This document shows positions 6,203 through 15,015 of a stretch of 64,000 nucleotides of DNA, piece by piece (positions within the stretch are counted from its first letter, which is position 1; every line of letters starts with the position of its first letter). This DNA is from Halobacillus andaensis (GTDB taxonomy: Bacteria; Bacillota; Bacilli; Bacillales; Halobacillaceae), in contig NZ_BMEL01000001.1 of assembly GCF_014636475.1 (NCBI RefSeq), positions 1,054,001-1,118,000 of the forward strand. Reading direction: 5' to 3'. The position numbers and the translations under genes are program-made. The notes beneath the pieces are model-generated. The model had not been told where the DNA came from, did not search any database, and saw only the letters and a program-made list of their open reading frames with translations.

Positions 6203-7636
6203 CTATTTTGTATCTATAACAGGACGACTAACTTGTATCCCCTCTTGTTCACGAGGTTTTCTTTTTATAAAAAAGGATAAAACGAGACCAACGAGTGCTG
6301 AAATACCTGCGACAATGAAGGACACGTTCACCCCATGGATCATGCCTTCTACACCCTCATCAGGTATCGCTCCATTCGCCATCACAGTGACAAGCAGCGC
6401 TGTACCAACAGCCCCAGACACTTGCCGCATTGTATTATTCATGGCTGTTCCGTGCGGGATTAAGTGAGTCGGAAGCTGGTTAAGCCCAGCAGTGGTAACC
6501 GGCATCATCACCATCGCCACACCAAACATCCGCGCTGCATTCACGACAGCTAAATACGTAAAGGTCGTATCCGAATCCAAATTTGTAAACATAAAGGTTG
6601 TGATCGTTACAATAACGAGCCCGATAATCGCCAGCCATCTTGCCCCAAACTTATCAAAAAGCCGGCCTGTAACAGGGTTCATGAATCCCATGACGAGCGC
6701 TCCCGGCAACAACATTAAACCAGATTCAAATGCGGTAAATCCCAGCATGTTCTGCATAAGCAGCGGTAAAATTGTAGCTCCGCCGATTAAAGCAATGAAC
6801 ATGACCATTCCTAATGCTGTCGTTAATGTAAATACCTTGATTTTAAAAACTCTGAACTCAAGGATCGGCTGTTTCAGTTTAAATTGCCTTAAGATAAACC
6901 ATGTTAAAGCAATTACCCCTACAACCATCGACACAACGACTTGTTGGGCACCCCAGCCCGCGTTACCTGCCGTACTGAAGCCATACAACAAGCCTCCAAA
7001 CCCTAATGACGATAGAATAATAGAGAGTACATCTACTTTTGGGAAGGTCTGTTTCGTTACATTTTTAAGAATAAAATAAGCCACAATAAAATCAATAATG
7101 ACAACTGGTAATATGACGTAAAACAAGCTTCGCCAAGGAAATTGCTCGACAAGCCACCCGGACAAAGTCGGTCCAATCGCTGGTGCGAACGAAATAACAA
7201 GGCCAAACATCCCCATCGCTGAACCGCGTTTCTCAATCGGATACACCATCATGAGAATCGTCTGCATCAGCGGCATAATAATACCAGCGCCTGATGCCTG
7301 AATAACTCTTCCTACCATTAATATTGAAAAGTTGGGAGCAATTGCACAAATGGCCGTACCCACTGCAAATAATCCCATTGCCGTTAAAAATAATGCCCGT
7401 GTTGTAAACCGCTCAATTAAAAAAGCTGTAATTGGAATCATAATGCCGTTAACGAGCATAAAGATTGAGGTGAGCCACTGGGCTGTACTGGCATCTAAAC
7501 TTAGGTCTCTCATAATATGTGGTAAAGCTGTAGCTAATAATGTTTGATTTAAAATAGCTGCAAAAGCACCAGAAATGAGAATGAGCATTAATGGTCCACG
7601 GTTAATTTTCTCCTCAGTAATCTGTCGTTCATCCAT
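6203..7636 (-). CDS. MFS multidrug exporter, DHA2 (EmrB/QacA/LmrB) family
   Basis: A 477-residue membrane protein with about 14 hydrophobic segments, the hallmark of the DHA2 drug:H+ antiporter family. It opens with LNQTLLATALPHIMRDL, matching the DxTIVNVALP-type motif of TM1 (here with N in place of D), followed by 'STAQWLTSIFMLVNGIMIP' and the motif C-like 'GLVISFAPAIGPTLSGWLVE' in TM5. Related Bacillus proteins (LmrB, MdtP) export lincosamides or fusidic-acid-type drugs; the substrate here is unknown. AAGGAAG precedes the ATG and a terminator follows, so it is monocistronic. Confidence 0.9.
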   Translation of the reverse strand: MDERQITEEKINRGPLMLILISGAFAAILNQTLLATALPHIMRDLSLDASTAQWLTSIFMLVNGIMIPITAFLIERFTTRALFLTAMGLFAVGTAICAIAPNFSILMVGRVIQASGAGIIMPLMQTILMMVYPIEKRGSAMGMFGLVISFAPAIGPTLSGWLVEQFPWRSLFYVILPVVIIDFIVAYFILKNVTKQTFPKVDVLSIILSSLGFGGLLYGFSTAGNAGWGAQQVVVSMVVGVIALTWFILRQFKLKQPILEFRVFKIKVFTLTTALGMVMFIALIGGATILPLLMQNMLGFTAFESGLMLLPGALVMGFMNPVTGRLFDKFGARWLAIIGLVIVTITTFMFTNLDSDTTFTYLAVVNAARMFGVAMVMMPVTTAGLNQLPTHLIPHGTAMNNTMRQVSGAVGTALLVTVMANGAIPDEGVEGMIHGVNVSFIVAGISALVGLVLSFFIKRKPREQEGIQVSRPVIDTK

Positions 7637-7828
7637 CTCTCTTCCTTCTTTCTAGATGTGTTCTATACTCTTTATACAATGAAAAATAGTAACATATTAT
7701 TTCGTTGATCGAAAGAAATTTGTTTAGGGTCCTAATTATTTATGTGCGCAAAACCCGAATGCTTTGATTCTATTAAAAGAAAACAGGTACACTACTAATA
7801 GGTAAAAAAAGAGAAAGGATGGATAGAC

Positions 7829-8551
7829 ATGGGACAAGACATTCAAGGTAAAATTGCTTATGTTACAGGAGCTGGACGCGGGATTGGTCGTGCTGCCGCC
7901 CTGGAACTTGCTCGCGAAGGGGTAAACGTTGGACTTATCGCACGAACGGAAAGCCGGTTGAAAGAAGTGGCTGCAGAGGCTGAAGCGCTTGGAGTAAAAG
8001 CAAGCTATGCCACAGCGGATATTGCAGAAATGAACGAAGTAGATGAAGCGGTCTCTCATTTAAGAAATGAACTAGGTGCCGCTGACATTTTAATTAACAA
8101 TGCTGCCATCAGTTCTAAAGGTTCCTTCCTTGAAATAGAACCGGAAGATTGGAAGAAAACCTTCGAAGTTAACGTATTCGGTACGTACCATGTTACCCGT
8201 GCGGTACTTCCTGATTTAATTGAAAAGGACAAAGGGGACATTATTAACATCTCGTCCAGTAATGGTTTGAAAGGTACAGCAGGATCGACGGCTTATAGTG
8301 GTTCGAAGTTTGCCATTCAAGGCATGACGGAAGCACTTATGCAGGAAGTTCGACGCCATAATATTCGAGTTTTCACGATGAACCCTAGTCTAGTTGCGAC
8401 GGAGCTAGCTTTCGGAGATAAGCTGGACGAGCAAGATAAAGAAAAATACATGCAGCCTGAAGACTTAGCCGAATACATGGTTGCTCAATTAAAGCTTCAC
8501 CAGCGGATATTCATCAAAACCTCCCTTCAATGGGCAACCAATCCTTTTTAA
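7829..8551 (+). CDS. Short-chain dehydrogenase/reductase (3-ketoacyl-ACP-reductase-like)
   Basis: A 240-residue classical SDR. The NAD(P)-binding motif TGAGRGIG is at residues 14-21, NNAAIS near 90, the catalytic Ser in 'IINISSSNG', and the YxxxK pair in 'AYSGSKFA' near 154-158. Arg in 'IARTES' suggests NADP preference. It resembles FabG-like and YvrD-type reductases; the substrate is not determined. AAAGGATGG precedes the ATG. It is a plus-strand single gene with a strong terminator. Confidence 0.9.
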   Translation: MGQDIQGKIAYVTGAGRGIGRAAALELAREGVNVGLIARTESRLKEVAAEAEALGVKASYATADIAEMNEVDEAVSHLRNELGAADILINNAAISSKGSFLEIEPEDWKKTFEVNVFGTYHVTRAVLPDLIEKDKGDIINISSSNGLKGTAGSTAYSGSKFAIQGMTEALMQEVRRHNIRVFTMNPSLVATELAFGDKLDEQDKEKYMQPEDLAEYMVAQLKLHQRIFIKTSLQWATNPF

Positions 8552-8562
8552 TAACGATTGCT

Positions 8563-8599
8563 AAAAAGCGCTAAGTGGTAACACTCTTAGCGCTTTTTT
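8563..8599 (+). terminator. Terminator of the SDR gene
   Basis: AAAAGCGCTAAG pairs with CTTAGCGCTTTT and continues into a T run, 12 bases after the stop. Confidence 0.9.
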
Positions 8600-8665
8600 C
8601 ATAAAGCTAATAACTGGATAAAGGAGATAATCCAACGTTCACCCACTTATAAAGTCACATATCTG

Positions 8666-9079
8666 TCATCCTATGTATGGTTCCAGCCATAGTAAAATCC
8701 CAATGGCACTAACAAAAACCAATCCAATTTGAACAATAGTTATTTTATAGTTTGTTCTGTTCTCAGAAAACCTCCATTCCACATACAATTGAAAAATAAG
8801 TTGAAACGTGGGGAATAACAATGAAGCTAACAGAAAGAACAAAGAGTTCGGCTGGATGAAAGCCATACTGCTTAATAGAATAACAGCGAAGGAGATGCCT
8901 AAAATCCAGTCTCCTCGTTTATGAAAATCGTTGACATGTTCAGGAAAAATAAGCTTCTTTTGATCGGCACCCATTCTCCGTCTCAAGATGTTTGGCATAC
9001 CTTCAATAAGAAAAACAGCAGCCCCCATCATCACAAAAAACTCGAGCCAGAATTCAGCACCCAGTCCGTGTTGTTCCAT
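8666..9079 (-). CDS. DUF4181-like membrane protein
   Basis: AGGAGG eight bases before the ATG at 9079 (MEQHGLGAEFWLEFFVMM...) fixes the start; an in-frame GTG at 9088 overlaps the site. The 137-residue protein has four hydrophobic segments and the polar sequence FPEHVNDFHKRGDW between the first and second, resembling the HVNDxHxKxDW pattern of DUF4181 proteins of Bacillus. Function unknown; the family name is tentative. Confidence 0.7.
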   Translation of the reverse strand: MEQHGLGAEFWLEFFVMMGAAVFLIEGMPNILRRRMGADQKKLIFPEHVNDFHKRGDWILGISFAVILLSSMAFIQPNSLFFLLASLLFPTFQLIFQLYVEWRFSENRTNYKITIVQIGLVFVSAIGILLWLEPYIG

Positions 9080-9149
9080 GACCGTCACCTCCTATACAAT
9101 AGCCTTCTTTCTCTTATACGATTGTCTTCTGATTACAGTTTCAGAAAAT

Positions 9150-9185
9150 ATAAAAAGCACGAGAATCTCTGGACGATTCTCGTGC
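9150..9185 (-). terminator. Terminator of ectD
   Basis: On the minus strand GCACGAGAATC pairs perfectly with GATTCTCGTGC (7-nt loop), followed by TTTTTATATTTT. Confidence 0.95.
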
Positions 9186-9212
9186 CATTTTAATGTGGGG
9201 AAGTTATTCTTA

Positions 9213-10112
9213 TTAGTTATGGCTATAGGTTCGAGCTCCTTCGCGTACAGCGATGAATTCTGGACGTTCCTTCCCGCCAGAATACGGTTTGACGAGCTGA
9301 TTTTCAACACTATTATAAACCATGAACAGGTTATTTCGGCTGTATGGGGTGATATTCCCATTTGAACCGTGCATGGTATTGCTTTCAAAAAGAGTGATGG
9401 ACCCGGCTTTTCCAGTTGGGACAGAGATTCCACCGCCTTTTTCAGCCAGCCATCTTAAACTATCATGATCGGGAACACCGAGCTTTTGTTTTTGTAGGGA
9501 TTCTTTGTAGTTGTCGTCTGGCGTTTCACCTATGCAACTGACGTAATAGTTTTGGGACCCTGGTATAAGCATCAAAGGCCCGTTAAATGTATAGTTATCA
9601 GAAAGGGCGATGGATAAGCTGACAGCCCTCATACGCGGCATGCCATCTTCAACGTGCCACGTTTCAAAATCAGAATGCCAATCGAACTCTTTTCCTGTAA
9701 AGCCTGGTTTGTAATTAATTCGGGATTGGTGAATGTATACGTCGCTTCCCAGCAAGTGATTCACAATATCTAGAATGCGCTGATCATTCGCTACGTCTTT
9801 AAAATAATTGTCATCTTCGTGCACATGGAAAATGGAGCGAATTTCATCACTTTCTGGTTCGCGGATAACTTTGTCTGAAAAAGTATCTCGACTGTCGTCC
9901 TGCAATTCAAAGATTCCTTTTTGCATTTGCGAAACTTCCTCATCAGAAAAGAAGTTTTCAATTTGCAGGAAGCCATTTTTTTCATAAAAGTCGAGCTGTT
10001 CACTTGAAATAGGTGCTTCACTGTCTTTAGAGCGGTCCGTGTGAATAACGGGGTCCTTTCTTTCTAAAATTTCAGGTCGGTTATTTTGTCTGGATGGATA
10101 AAGATCTTTCAC
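9213..10112 (-). CDS. ectD: Ectoine hydroxylase EctD
   Basis: Fe(II)/2-oxoglutarate dioxygenase that converts the compatible solute ectoine to 5-hydroxyectoine in the cytoplasm. The GTG at 10112 has GAGGAG nine bases upstream and gives 299 residues; with this start the iron ligands fall at His146, Asp148 (WHSDFETWH) and His248 (TMHGSNGN), the same numbers as in the characterised Virgibacillus salexigens enzyme. The signature [20 protein letters not shown] is present. No ectABC lies in the window, so ectD is a separate unit, as in some other halophilic Bacilli. Its upstream region carries an 11-bp inverted repeat. Confidence 0.97.
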   Translation of the reverse strand: MKDLYPSRQNNRPEILERKDPVIHTDRSKDSEAPISSEQLDFYEKNGFLQIENFFSDEEVSQMQKGIFELQDDSRDTFSDKVIREPESDEIRSIFHVHEDDNYFKDVANDQRILDIVNHLLGSDVYIHQSRINYKPGFTGKEFDWHSDFETWHVEDGMPRMRAVSLSIALSDNYTFNGPLMLIPGSQNYYVSCIGETPDDNYKESLQKQKLGVPDHDSLRWLAEKGGGISVPTGKAGSITLFESNTMHGSNGNITPYSRNNLFMVYNSVENQLVKPYSGGKERPEFIAVREGARTYSHN

Positions 10113-10365
10113 TATCAAACACTCCTCATTAAAAGTAAAGATTTTCAATCACGAAGCCGTTTTCATTGTTGAAAACATTCAAAATACTTCCCCACGTACG
10201 CTACTTCTTCCCACTGTACTATGGTTTAAACTATTATTTTAGTAAAATTAAAATAAAATTAGAAAAAATTTGATAACAAGAGATAGAGCGAGATATCACT
10301 ATATAATTTCTATACAAAATCATACAAAAACTCTCATCCTCTCTCATTCGTCTTCATCCTTTTTT

Positions 10366-10399
10366 ATAATTCATTATATTTATATAGTTAATGAATTAT
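10366..10399. promoter_or_regulatory. 11-bp inverted repeat between ectD and a small plus-strand gene
   Basis: ATAATTCATTA (10366-10376) and TAATGAATTAT (10389-10399) are perfect inverted arms 12 bp apart. They lie in the otherwise empty 10113-10480 region between divergent genes, in strongly AT-rich DNA rich in promoter-like hexamers. A regulator site for ectD or for the 10481 gene is possible; nothing else was recognised in this 368-bp stretch. Confidence 0.45.
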
Positions 10400-10480
10400 A
10401 TTTGACTTCCATAAGCGCGACTTCTACGATCATCAAATGATGCATAGGTTAAGCATACCTACGCAGGAGGTGGAGAAGAA

Positions 10481-10651
10481 ATGGATGTGTTTTTTTATAT
10501 CACTATTATTGTGGCGTTAACCCTCATGTATAACGCCTATGAGAAAAAGAAAAGCTACGAAGTAAAAGCTAAGGAAATTGAGCTGGAGCATAAGAAAGTA
10601 GAAGTTGAAAAACTTCGGTTGGAGAAGGTAATACTTGAGGAAAAAGAATAA
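10481..10651 (+). CDS. Membrane-anchored coiled-coil microprotein, 56 aa
   Basis: The ATG at 10481 follows AGGAGGTGG. The product has one N-terminal hydrophobic segment (residues 3-17, FFYITIIVALTLMY) and then an uninterrupted charged helix (residues 20-56, rich in E, K and heptad L/V) that should form a coiled coil in the cytoplasm. The layout resembles small membrane regulators or structural peptides. A similar TM-plus-helix peptide is encoded at 44732-44902. Family not recognised. Confidence 0.7.
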   Translation: MDVFFYITIIVALTLMYNAYEKKKSYEVKAKEIELEHKKVEVEKLRLEKVILEEKE

Positions 10652-10675
10652 CGATCCTATTTCGTTCTATGATCA

Positions 10676-10721
10676 TTTAAAAAGCCGACTCGTCAAAGGC
10701 CCCCACCTTTGACGAGTCAGC
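10676..10721. terminator. Bidirectional terminator between convergent genes
   Basis: GACTCGTCAAAGG (10687-10699) pairs perfectly with CCTTTGACGAGTC (10706-10718). T-rich tails on both sides allow it to end both the microprotein transcript and the protease gene. Confidence 0.9.
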
Positions 10722-10739
10722 TTACTATTTTTCAATAGA

Positions 10740-11939
10740 TTAATAGTTTACAGCCGCATAAGAGTTAATGCGTCCATCGTTAAAGTAGTAGCCTGTTCCA
10801 TAAATTGAATCAGCTGTGTTCTCGATAGCTGCACGAATTTCAGAATTGCTGCGTCCTTGACTAGCTAATAACCCTGCTAGACCGGCAACATGGGGTGAAG
10901 CCATTGACGTACCGGACATATAAGCATAGCCGCCATTTGGTACAGTAGAAGCGATATCTACACCCGGTGCAGTGACATCAACCCACGTTCCATAATTGGA
11001 GAAGGATGCTTTGTTATCATATTGATCAACAGCGCCTACAGCAATGGCATTCGCATATGATGCAGGTTCAAATGTAGTAGATACCCCGTCGTTTCCTGCT
11101 GCTGCAATGACAACAGACCCTTGATTCCACGCATAATTTACTGCGTTTTCAAGTGTTTGTGTATCGCAATCACACCCTAGTGAGAGGTTAATAACTTCAG
11201 CACCCTGGTCGGCTGAGTAGCGAATTGAATCGGCAATGGCAGCAAGTGAACCACTTCCGTTTGCATCAAGTGCCCGGACAGCTAAGATTTCTGTATTAGG
11301 CGCCATGCCTGCGACTCCTTGGGCATTGTTTGTTTCAGCCGCTGCTGTGCCTGCTACGTGGGTACCGTGCCCATTTTCATCCATTGGATTATAGTCATAA
11401 TCAATAAAATCATAGCCGCGGACTGTTTTCCCATCTAAATCAGGATGGTTATAGTCCACTCCTGAGTCTACAACCGCGATTTGCTGACTGCTGCTTCCTC
11501 TCGTTATGTCCCATGCTGATTCGGTGTTCGTATTCTGCGGACCATATTGCGCGCTGCTGTAGTAAGTATCGTTAGGAGTCCATGTTGTTTCAAACTCGTA
11601 GTTAGGCTCAGCATATTCTACGTTTGGATTGTTGTTCAAAGATTCCACTGCTTTTTCCACATTACCAACCTTTAATACTTTAAAATCAGATTCAACCACA
11701 TCTTTATCTTCAATCTCTGAAGCACTTGCTCCTTTAATGGCAGCTTGTTCTGCCGCTTTTCCTTTTCCTTCTTTAAACTTAACGACAACTTCACCTTTGA
11801 CATAATCTCCCTTGCTCACTTCAGACTTCGTCTCCACTTTAGGCAGTTCGGATTTTGTGTCAGCTGAAGCTTCTCCTGCATTCGGCATAAGTGACAGGGT
11901 AACTGCCAGCGACAGTGTAGCTAAACCTTTCCACTTCAT
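10740..11939 (-). CDS. Secreted subtilisin-like serine protease (S8 family)
   Basis: A 399-residue preproprotease. A signal peptide spans about residues 1-26; the propeptide (inhibitor I9-like, 'GEVVVKFKEGKGKAAEQAAIK...NPNVEYAEPNY') extends to about 115. The catalytic triad is Asp158 (VVDSGVD), His191 (NGHGTHVAGT) and Ser345 (SGTSMASPH), with oxyanion Asn283 (AAAGNDG). The mature enzyme of about 280 residues resembles thermitase or alkaline proteases; CDC at 256-258 may hold a disulfide. Extracellular protein degradation is the expected role. Single gene with a terminator downstream. Confidence 0.95.
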   Translation of the reverse strand: MKWKGLATLSLAVTLSLMPNAGEASADTKSELPKVETKSEVSKGDYVKGEVVVKFKEGKGKAAEQAAIKGASASEIEDKDVVESDFKVLKVGNVEKAVESLNNNPNVEYAEPNYEFETTWTPNDTYYSSAQYGPQNTNTESAWDITRGSSSQQIAVVDSGVDYNHPDLDGKTVRGYDFIDYDYNPMDENGHGTHVAGTAAAETNNAQGVAGMAPNTEILAVRALDANGSGSLAAIADSIRYSADQGAEVINLSLGCDCDTQTLENAVNYAWNQGSVVIAAAGNDGVSTTFEPASYANAIAVGAVDQYDNKASFSNYGTWVDVTAPGVDIASTVPNGGYAYMSGTSMASPHVAGLAGLLASQGRSNSEIRAAIENTADSIYGTGYYFNDGRINSYAAVNY

Positions 11940-12075
11940 AAAAAAATTCCTCCTTTATTTTGGTTCTGTAATACAGATTCACCAAAATATGGAGGAATTC
12001 CTGCTGTTTCGACTTGGGAAAGGTTCAGTGATTTTAGTCTGTTAAAGAGCCTTTCAAGCCTGCCACTTGGGCAAT

Positions 12076-12336
12076 TTATTCTTTTCCGAGCACGAGAAGT
12101 CCGTGCATCTTCTTCATTACATACGGGCCTATTAACTCACGCGGCGGTACTCCGTAATAGGATTTAACAGCGATTTTATCAGCCTTCTTCTTTTCCACTA
12201 TGTACTGATTGATCTTCGCTTCTGGCGCCGTGCTTGGCTCAATGACTATTGTATTATCAATTCTCACACTAAATTTTCCACTAATTTTCAATTTCTTTTT
12301 TCCAAAGTATAGTTCTTTAATCGGTTCGATGGTCAA
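12076..12336 (-). CDS. Hypothetical protein, 86 aa
   Basis: A TTG start at 12336 preceded by AAAGGA. Small basic protein (MTIEPIKELYFGKKKLKIS... KMHGLLVLGKE) with alternating hydrophobic residues suggesting a beta-rich domain, no membrane segment. Not recognised. The start is uncertain because no ATG is available. Confidence 0.55.
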   Translation of the reverse strand: MTIEPIKELYFGKKKLKISGKFSVRIDNTIVIEPSTAPEAKINQYIVEKKKADKIAVKSYYGVPPRELIGPYVMKKMHGLLVLGKE

Positions 12337-12376
12337 TCTGTCCTTTCATTCTCAGTTTCCTTCAGCTGGTTTGATG

Positions 12377-12574
12377 CTAAAAGAAGGTTTGATAATAAAC
12401 ATACGCCACACCAATCGATAACAGTGAAGCAATCGACCTTGTCACTCGTAAAGGAAGTTTTAGTTCCTTGAGTAACACGATGCTTATCATACCAGCCACT
12501 ATCATACAGGTGCCTAAAGAGAATAGGTGGAACACAATGTTATTTATTGAACCATGATCTACCTCTCCAAACAA
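12377..12574 (-). CDS. Small two-helix membrane protein, 65 aa
   Basis: A TTG start at 12574 preceded by GGAGGTG. Two hydrophobic helices (about residues 11-35 and 46-64) around a basic loop (KELKLPLRVTR). Function unknown. It lies just upstream of the 12076-12336 gene on the same strand. Confidence 0.55.
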   Translation of the reverse strand: MFGEVDHGSINNIVFHLFSLGTCMIVAGMISIVLLKELKLPLRVTRSIASLLSIGVAYVYYQTFF

Positions 12575-12616
12575 TACGACACCTCCATTTATCTCTACTG
12601 TCTCATCCCCTGCGAC

Positions 12617-12805
12617 CTACTTTACTATTTTTATATATTCAGTCGCTGCACATTCTTTACATTGGATCAACACATCTGCCAACTTTTTATTTGTAAATGA
12701 CACATGTCTCGGCCCCATGGAACGGCCTTTGCAGTATTCACAATCATAACGATCCGTAATGGAAAAAATGTACGAATGAAAATCAAGTCGCAAAGACTCA
12801 GTCAT
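12617..12805 (-). CDS. Small double-CxxC (zinc-ribbon-like) protein, 62 aa
   Basis: The ATG at 12805 follows GAGGAGGGAG. The protein holds two CxxC pairs, CEYC at about residues 22-25 and CKEC at 49-52, spaced as in a zinc ribbon, with basic residues between them (KGRSMGPRH). It may be a small metal-binding regulator. Not recognised by name. Confidence 0.65.
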   Translation of the reverse strand: MTESLRLDFHSYIFSITDRYDCEYCKGRSMGPRHVSFTNKKLADVLIQCKECAATEYIKIVK

Positions 12806-12910
12806 ATGACTCCCTCCTCTGACCTAATAGACCCCGAACCTATACCTATTCTATCGGACTTATTCGACAAATTTATACATATTCCTTCCTGTATAAGAAA
12901 ATTTTTCTCA

Positions 12911-12942
12911 AAAAAATAAAGACCCCCTCTATTTAGGGCGTC
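12911..12942 (-). terminator. Probable terminator
   Basis: On the minus strand AGAC.CCC pairs imperfectly with GGGGGTCT, followed by TTATTTTTTT, directly after the stop of the 12943-13140 gene. Confidence 0.6.
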
Positions 12943-13140
12943 TTATGACTTATTAATCGCATGAATTAAAGTCATCAATGTCGGTGATACCGTGTTCATA
13001 TCTACTAATCCATCCTCACATTCTCTTACTTTATCTAGTTGCTGCAAAAAATAATCATCCTGAGACTTAAACCGCAGTTCCCCTGAACAAATTTGTCCTT
13101 TTACACTCAATACTTGTTCATGTAGCCATGCTCGATCCAA
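12943..13140 (-). CDS. Hypothetical protein, 65 aa
   Basis: A TTG start at 13140 (MDRAWLHEQVLSVKGQICSGE...) with GGAGAG upstream. A small, soluble, helical, acidic protein with two cysteines and no membrane segment. It resembles small cytoplasmic Bacillus proteins of unknown role. A terminator follows. Confidence 0.55.
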   Translation of the reverse strand: MDRAWLHEQVLSVKGQICSGELRFKSQDDYFLQQLDKVRECEDGLVDMNTVSPTLMTLIHAINKS

Positions 13141-13290
13141 CGATCATCTCTCCTTTACCGTCAATGTATATTTAGACAGTATAGGCGGCAGCTCGCAAAA
13201 ATATACCTCTTTTTCATGTGAAAATGGTTAAATATACAAAAAAAACAGAGCGGACACACTCTGGTCAGCTTGTGGAGAAACACCTGTTTT

Positions 13291-13707
13291 TCAGCAAGCT
13301 TTTTTTCTTGCCGCCAGGAGCGAAGGCCCCTTGGAAACTATTGAAGACAGAAAAAGACTCTCCTTCACCAAGCTCACCCTTGCTAGATGGAGGACAGTCT
13401 TTCTCATATTCTTACAGTCAGCCGTCATCAGCACCTGTTCCTTCACTTTCTCTTTTCTCATGTAGGAAATCCATTTCCCTTCATTGGAAAGCCGGTTCAG
13501 CCTCAAGAACCACCGGTAGGCCACATTGGTCTGGATCTGCTGTTCTAACTCACGTTCTGAACAGTTGCCATGAAAATAGGGGGCCAGAGATGGGCGGCCA
13601 TTATCTTCAGGATAGACCTGCCCCCGTTCCATGACAGACAAAGTATAGATGGTTTTTAAGAGTAGAACATACGAATAGGTTTGTAGATTGATCTCTGTTG
13701 ATGCCAC
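13291..13707 (-). pseudogene. IS1182-family transposase remnant with internal deletion
   Basis: The N-terminus (MASTEINLQTYSYVLLLKTI... YPEDNGRPSLAPYF... NVAYRWFLRLNRL) matches the start of IS1182-type transposases, whose 'EDNGRPS' and 'YRWFLGL' motifs are recognisable. It then jumps to 'YMRKEKVKEQVLMTADCKNMRK', which looks like C-terminal transposase sequence, so the DDE catalytic core is missing. At 138 residues versus roughly 450-500 it cannot be active. The leading region of the same element lies just upstream (13708-14010), and a sister remnant is at 30.6-31.1 kb. Confidence 0.75.
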
Positions 13708-14010
13708 GATGAGCGTTCGGGGATGACGCCTGGTCGATTAAAACCGGCCACGTCCGGTGCGTCGCGGGAACAGTGCGAGCCGAAGATCCATTTGGTCAAG
13801 TGAACTTCTTGACTAAGTTAGCTGAAGCCGTGCCCGCGGCAAGTATCCACCGACAAGCGATTCGTGAGATTCAACTTCAAACTTTAACAGCTTTTTTAGA
13901 TTAGAAAGGACTTTTTCAGTGGCCACAAGTTTTTGACGGAACGATGGGGAAAATCCTTTCTTGAACATAAATAATCCGAACTGATTTCTATAGAATCGTT
14001 CAGATTATTT
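13690..14010 (-). mobile_element. Left-end region of IS1182-like element, copy A
   Basis: This stretch is homologous, in inverse orientation, to 30622-31010: same order of blocks, from a terminal hairpin (AATAATCCGAAC, 13970-14009) through GTGGCCACTG, CTTGTCGGTGGAT and CGCGACGCACCGGACGTG to the transposase start. It occupies the 333-bp gap between the transposase remnant and the small gene at 14041. Confidence 0.75.
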
Positions 14011-14040
14011 TATGCGTCATTTAGTATTGTTCCAAGCTTT

Positions 14041-14190
14041 TTACTCTTCTCTTTTCGTGACATATTCGTTAGGTTCTTCGCCACCCTGGCTATTATGGTT
14101 TTTAAATGGACTTAACCGGCCATTACGATGTTCCCCATGATTTTTGTTTTCTTTAAACTGATGATTGACTTTCTTATCTTTATTCGACAT
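14041..14190 (-). CDS. Small polar protein, 49 aa
   Basis: The ATG at 14190 follows GGGAGG. The sequence (MSNKDKKVNHQFKENKNHG... EPNEYVTKREE) is very hydrophilic, rich in N, K, E and H, and probably unstructured, as in small spore or stress proteins of Bacilli. No exact family recognised. It sits alone between two pieces of decayed DNA. Confidence 0.6.
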   Translation of the reverse strand: MSNKDKKVNHQFKENKNHGEHRNGRLSPFKNHNSQGGEEPNEYVTKREE

Positions 14191-14255
14191 CTTCATCCTC
14201 CCTTTCGTATGATTGATATTGATAGCATTTGAAAGAGGGGGAGGATTTATACTTC

Positions 14256-14678
14256 TTAAGAACTCTTTTCTTTCACTGACTTTTTCTTAAGAACCTTTTT
14301 CAACTCTTCTTTATACTTCGTCTCCACCAAAATATAAAGGAAATCGCCTTCCTTTATTTTGGTTTCACCATACGGCGTAATCACGTGATGAGTAAGAGAT
14401 GCTCCAGCTACGGAACGAACCGTCGTCCATTTCGTATGTAAACCACCTTCGAACAAGATGATCACGAGAGCAAACACGCCGATAATTTGAGCTGTACATA
14501 CATTATCAAAATAAATAAGTCCGAGCCCGGTGCTCCCGACAATCATTCCTACTAAGATGAACAAAACGAGGGAAGGAATGCCCCATCGGCTTTAAAACCG
14601 GGCCACTAATATTCCACTGAAAAAAAGCAAAGCGGTAATTAGCAAAAAAGAGTCTGTTCCAAATGATTCAAATAGCAT
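14256..14678 (-). pseudogene. K+/H+ antiporter (CvrA/YjbQ/NhaP2-like) with nonsense codon and internal deletion
   Basis: The frame begins at 14678 (MLFESFGTDSFLLITALLFFSG...), hits TAA at 14592-14594 where a residue of 'FSSRWGIPSL' is expected, and continues 'SRWGIPSLVLFILVGMIVGS... VIILFEGGLHTKW'. After about residue 85 it jumps directly to a C-terminal TrkA_C-like segment (HHVITPYGETKIKEGDFLYILVETKY). About 140 codons remain of a protein normally close to 490. Two independent lesions make loss of function certain. The intact CPA2 antiporter next door may cover ion homeostasis. Confidence 0.85.
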
Positions 14679-15015
14679 ATACGCTTGAGTCTCCTTGTGG
14701 TGAATTTAAGCAGTTACAATTGGGGGATACAGTCAATCACGAGGGATTTAAAATACGTGAAGGATAGAGGGATAATGATTAAAATTTATCCCAATTGCTT
14801 TTTTCACGCTGACTTCAAGTTTTCCACCTACAAAAAAAGAACCAACTAAAGGTGATTTCAAACTGTCGGAAAAAACTTAGACCTGGAGAAACGTCGTTTT
14901 CCGTGGGTGAAAAGAGTTGCTGTTTCTCCAACCTAAGGCAAAAAAATGCTTGTAGAGAAAGCCATCGTTTCTCTACAAGCAGATAGGATACCTCTTTGAG
15001 GCTCACTTTTCGTAA
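14679..15015. other. Gap of 337 bp with hairpins only
   Basis: No convincing gene. An imperfect hairpin with GGAGAAAC/GTTTCTCC arms spans about 14883-14935, followed by the strong terminator at 14939-14980. The rest appears to be non-coding 3' flank of the antiporter gene. Confidence 0.5.
14939..14980 (-). terminator. Terminator of the CPA2 antiporter gene
   Basis: GCTTGTAGAGAAA pairs perfectly with TTTCTCTACAAGC (7-nt loop), followed on the minus strand by seven T. Confidence 0.95.

Noticed and set aside
6492-7079. Long plus-strand frame inside the DHA2 exporter
   Set aside because: It is antisense to a clear 14-helix transporter and rich in residues arising from reverse reading; no ribosome site.
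9092-9433. 113-codon minus-strand frame overlapping the ectD 3' end
   Set aside because: It overlaps ectD in another frame, and ectD is certain from its iron ligands.
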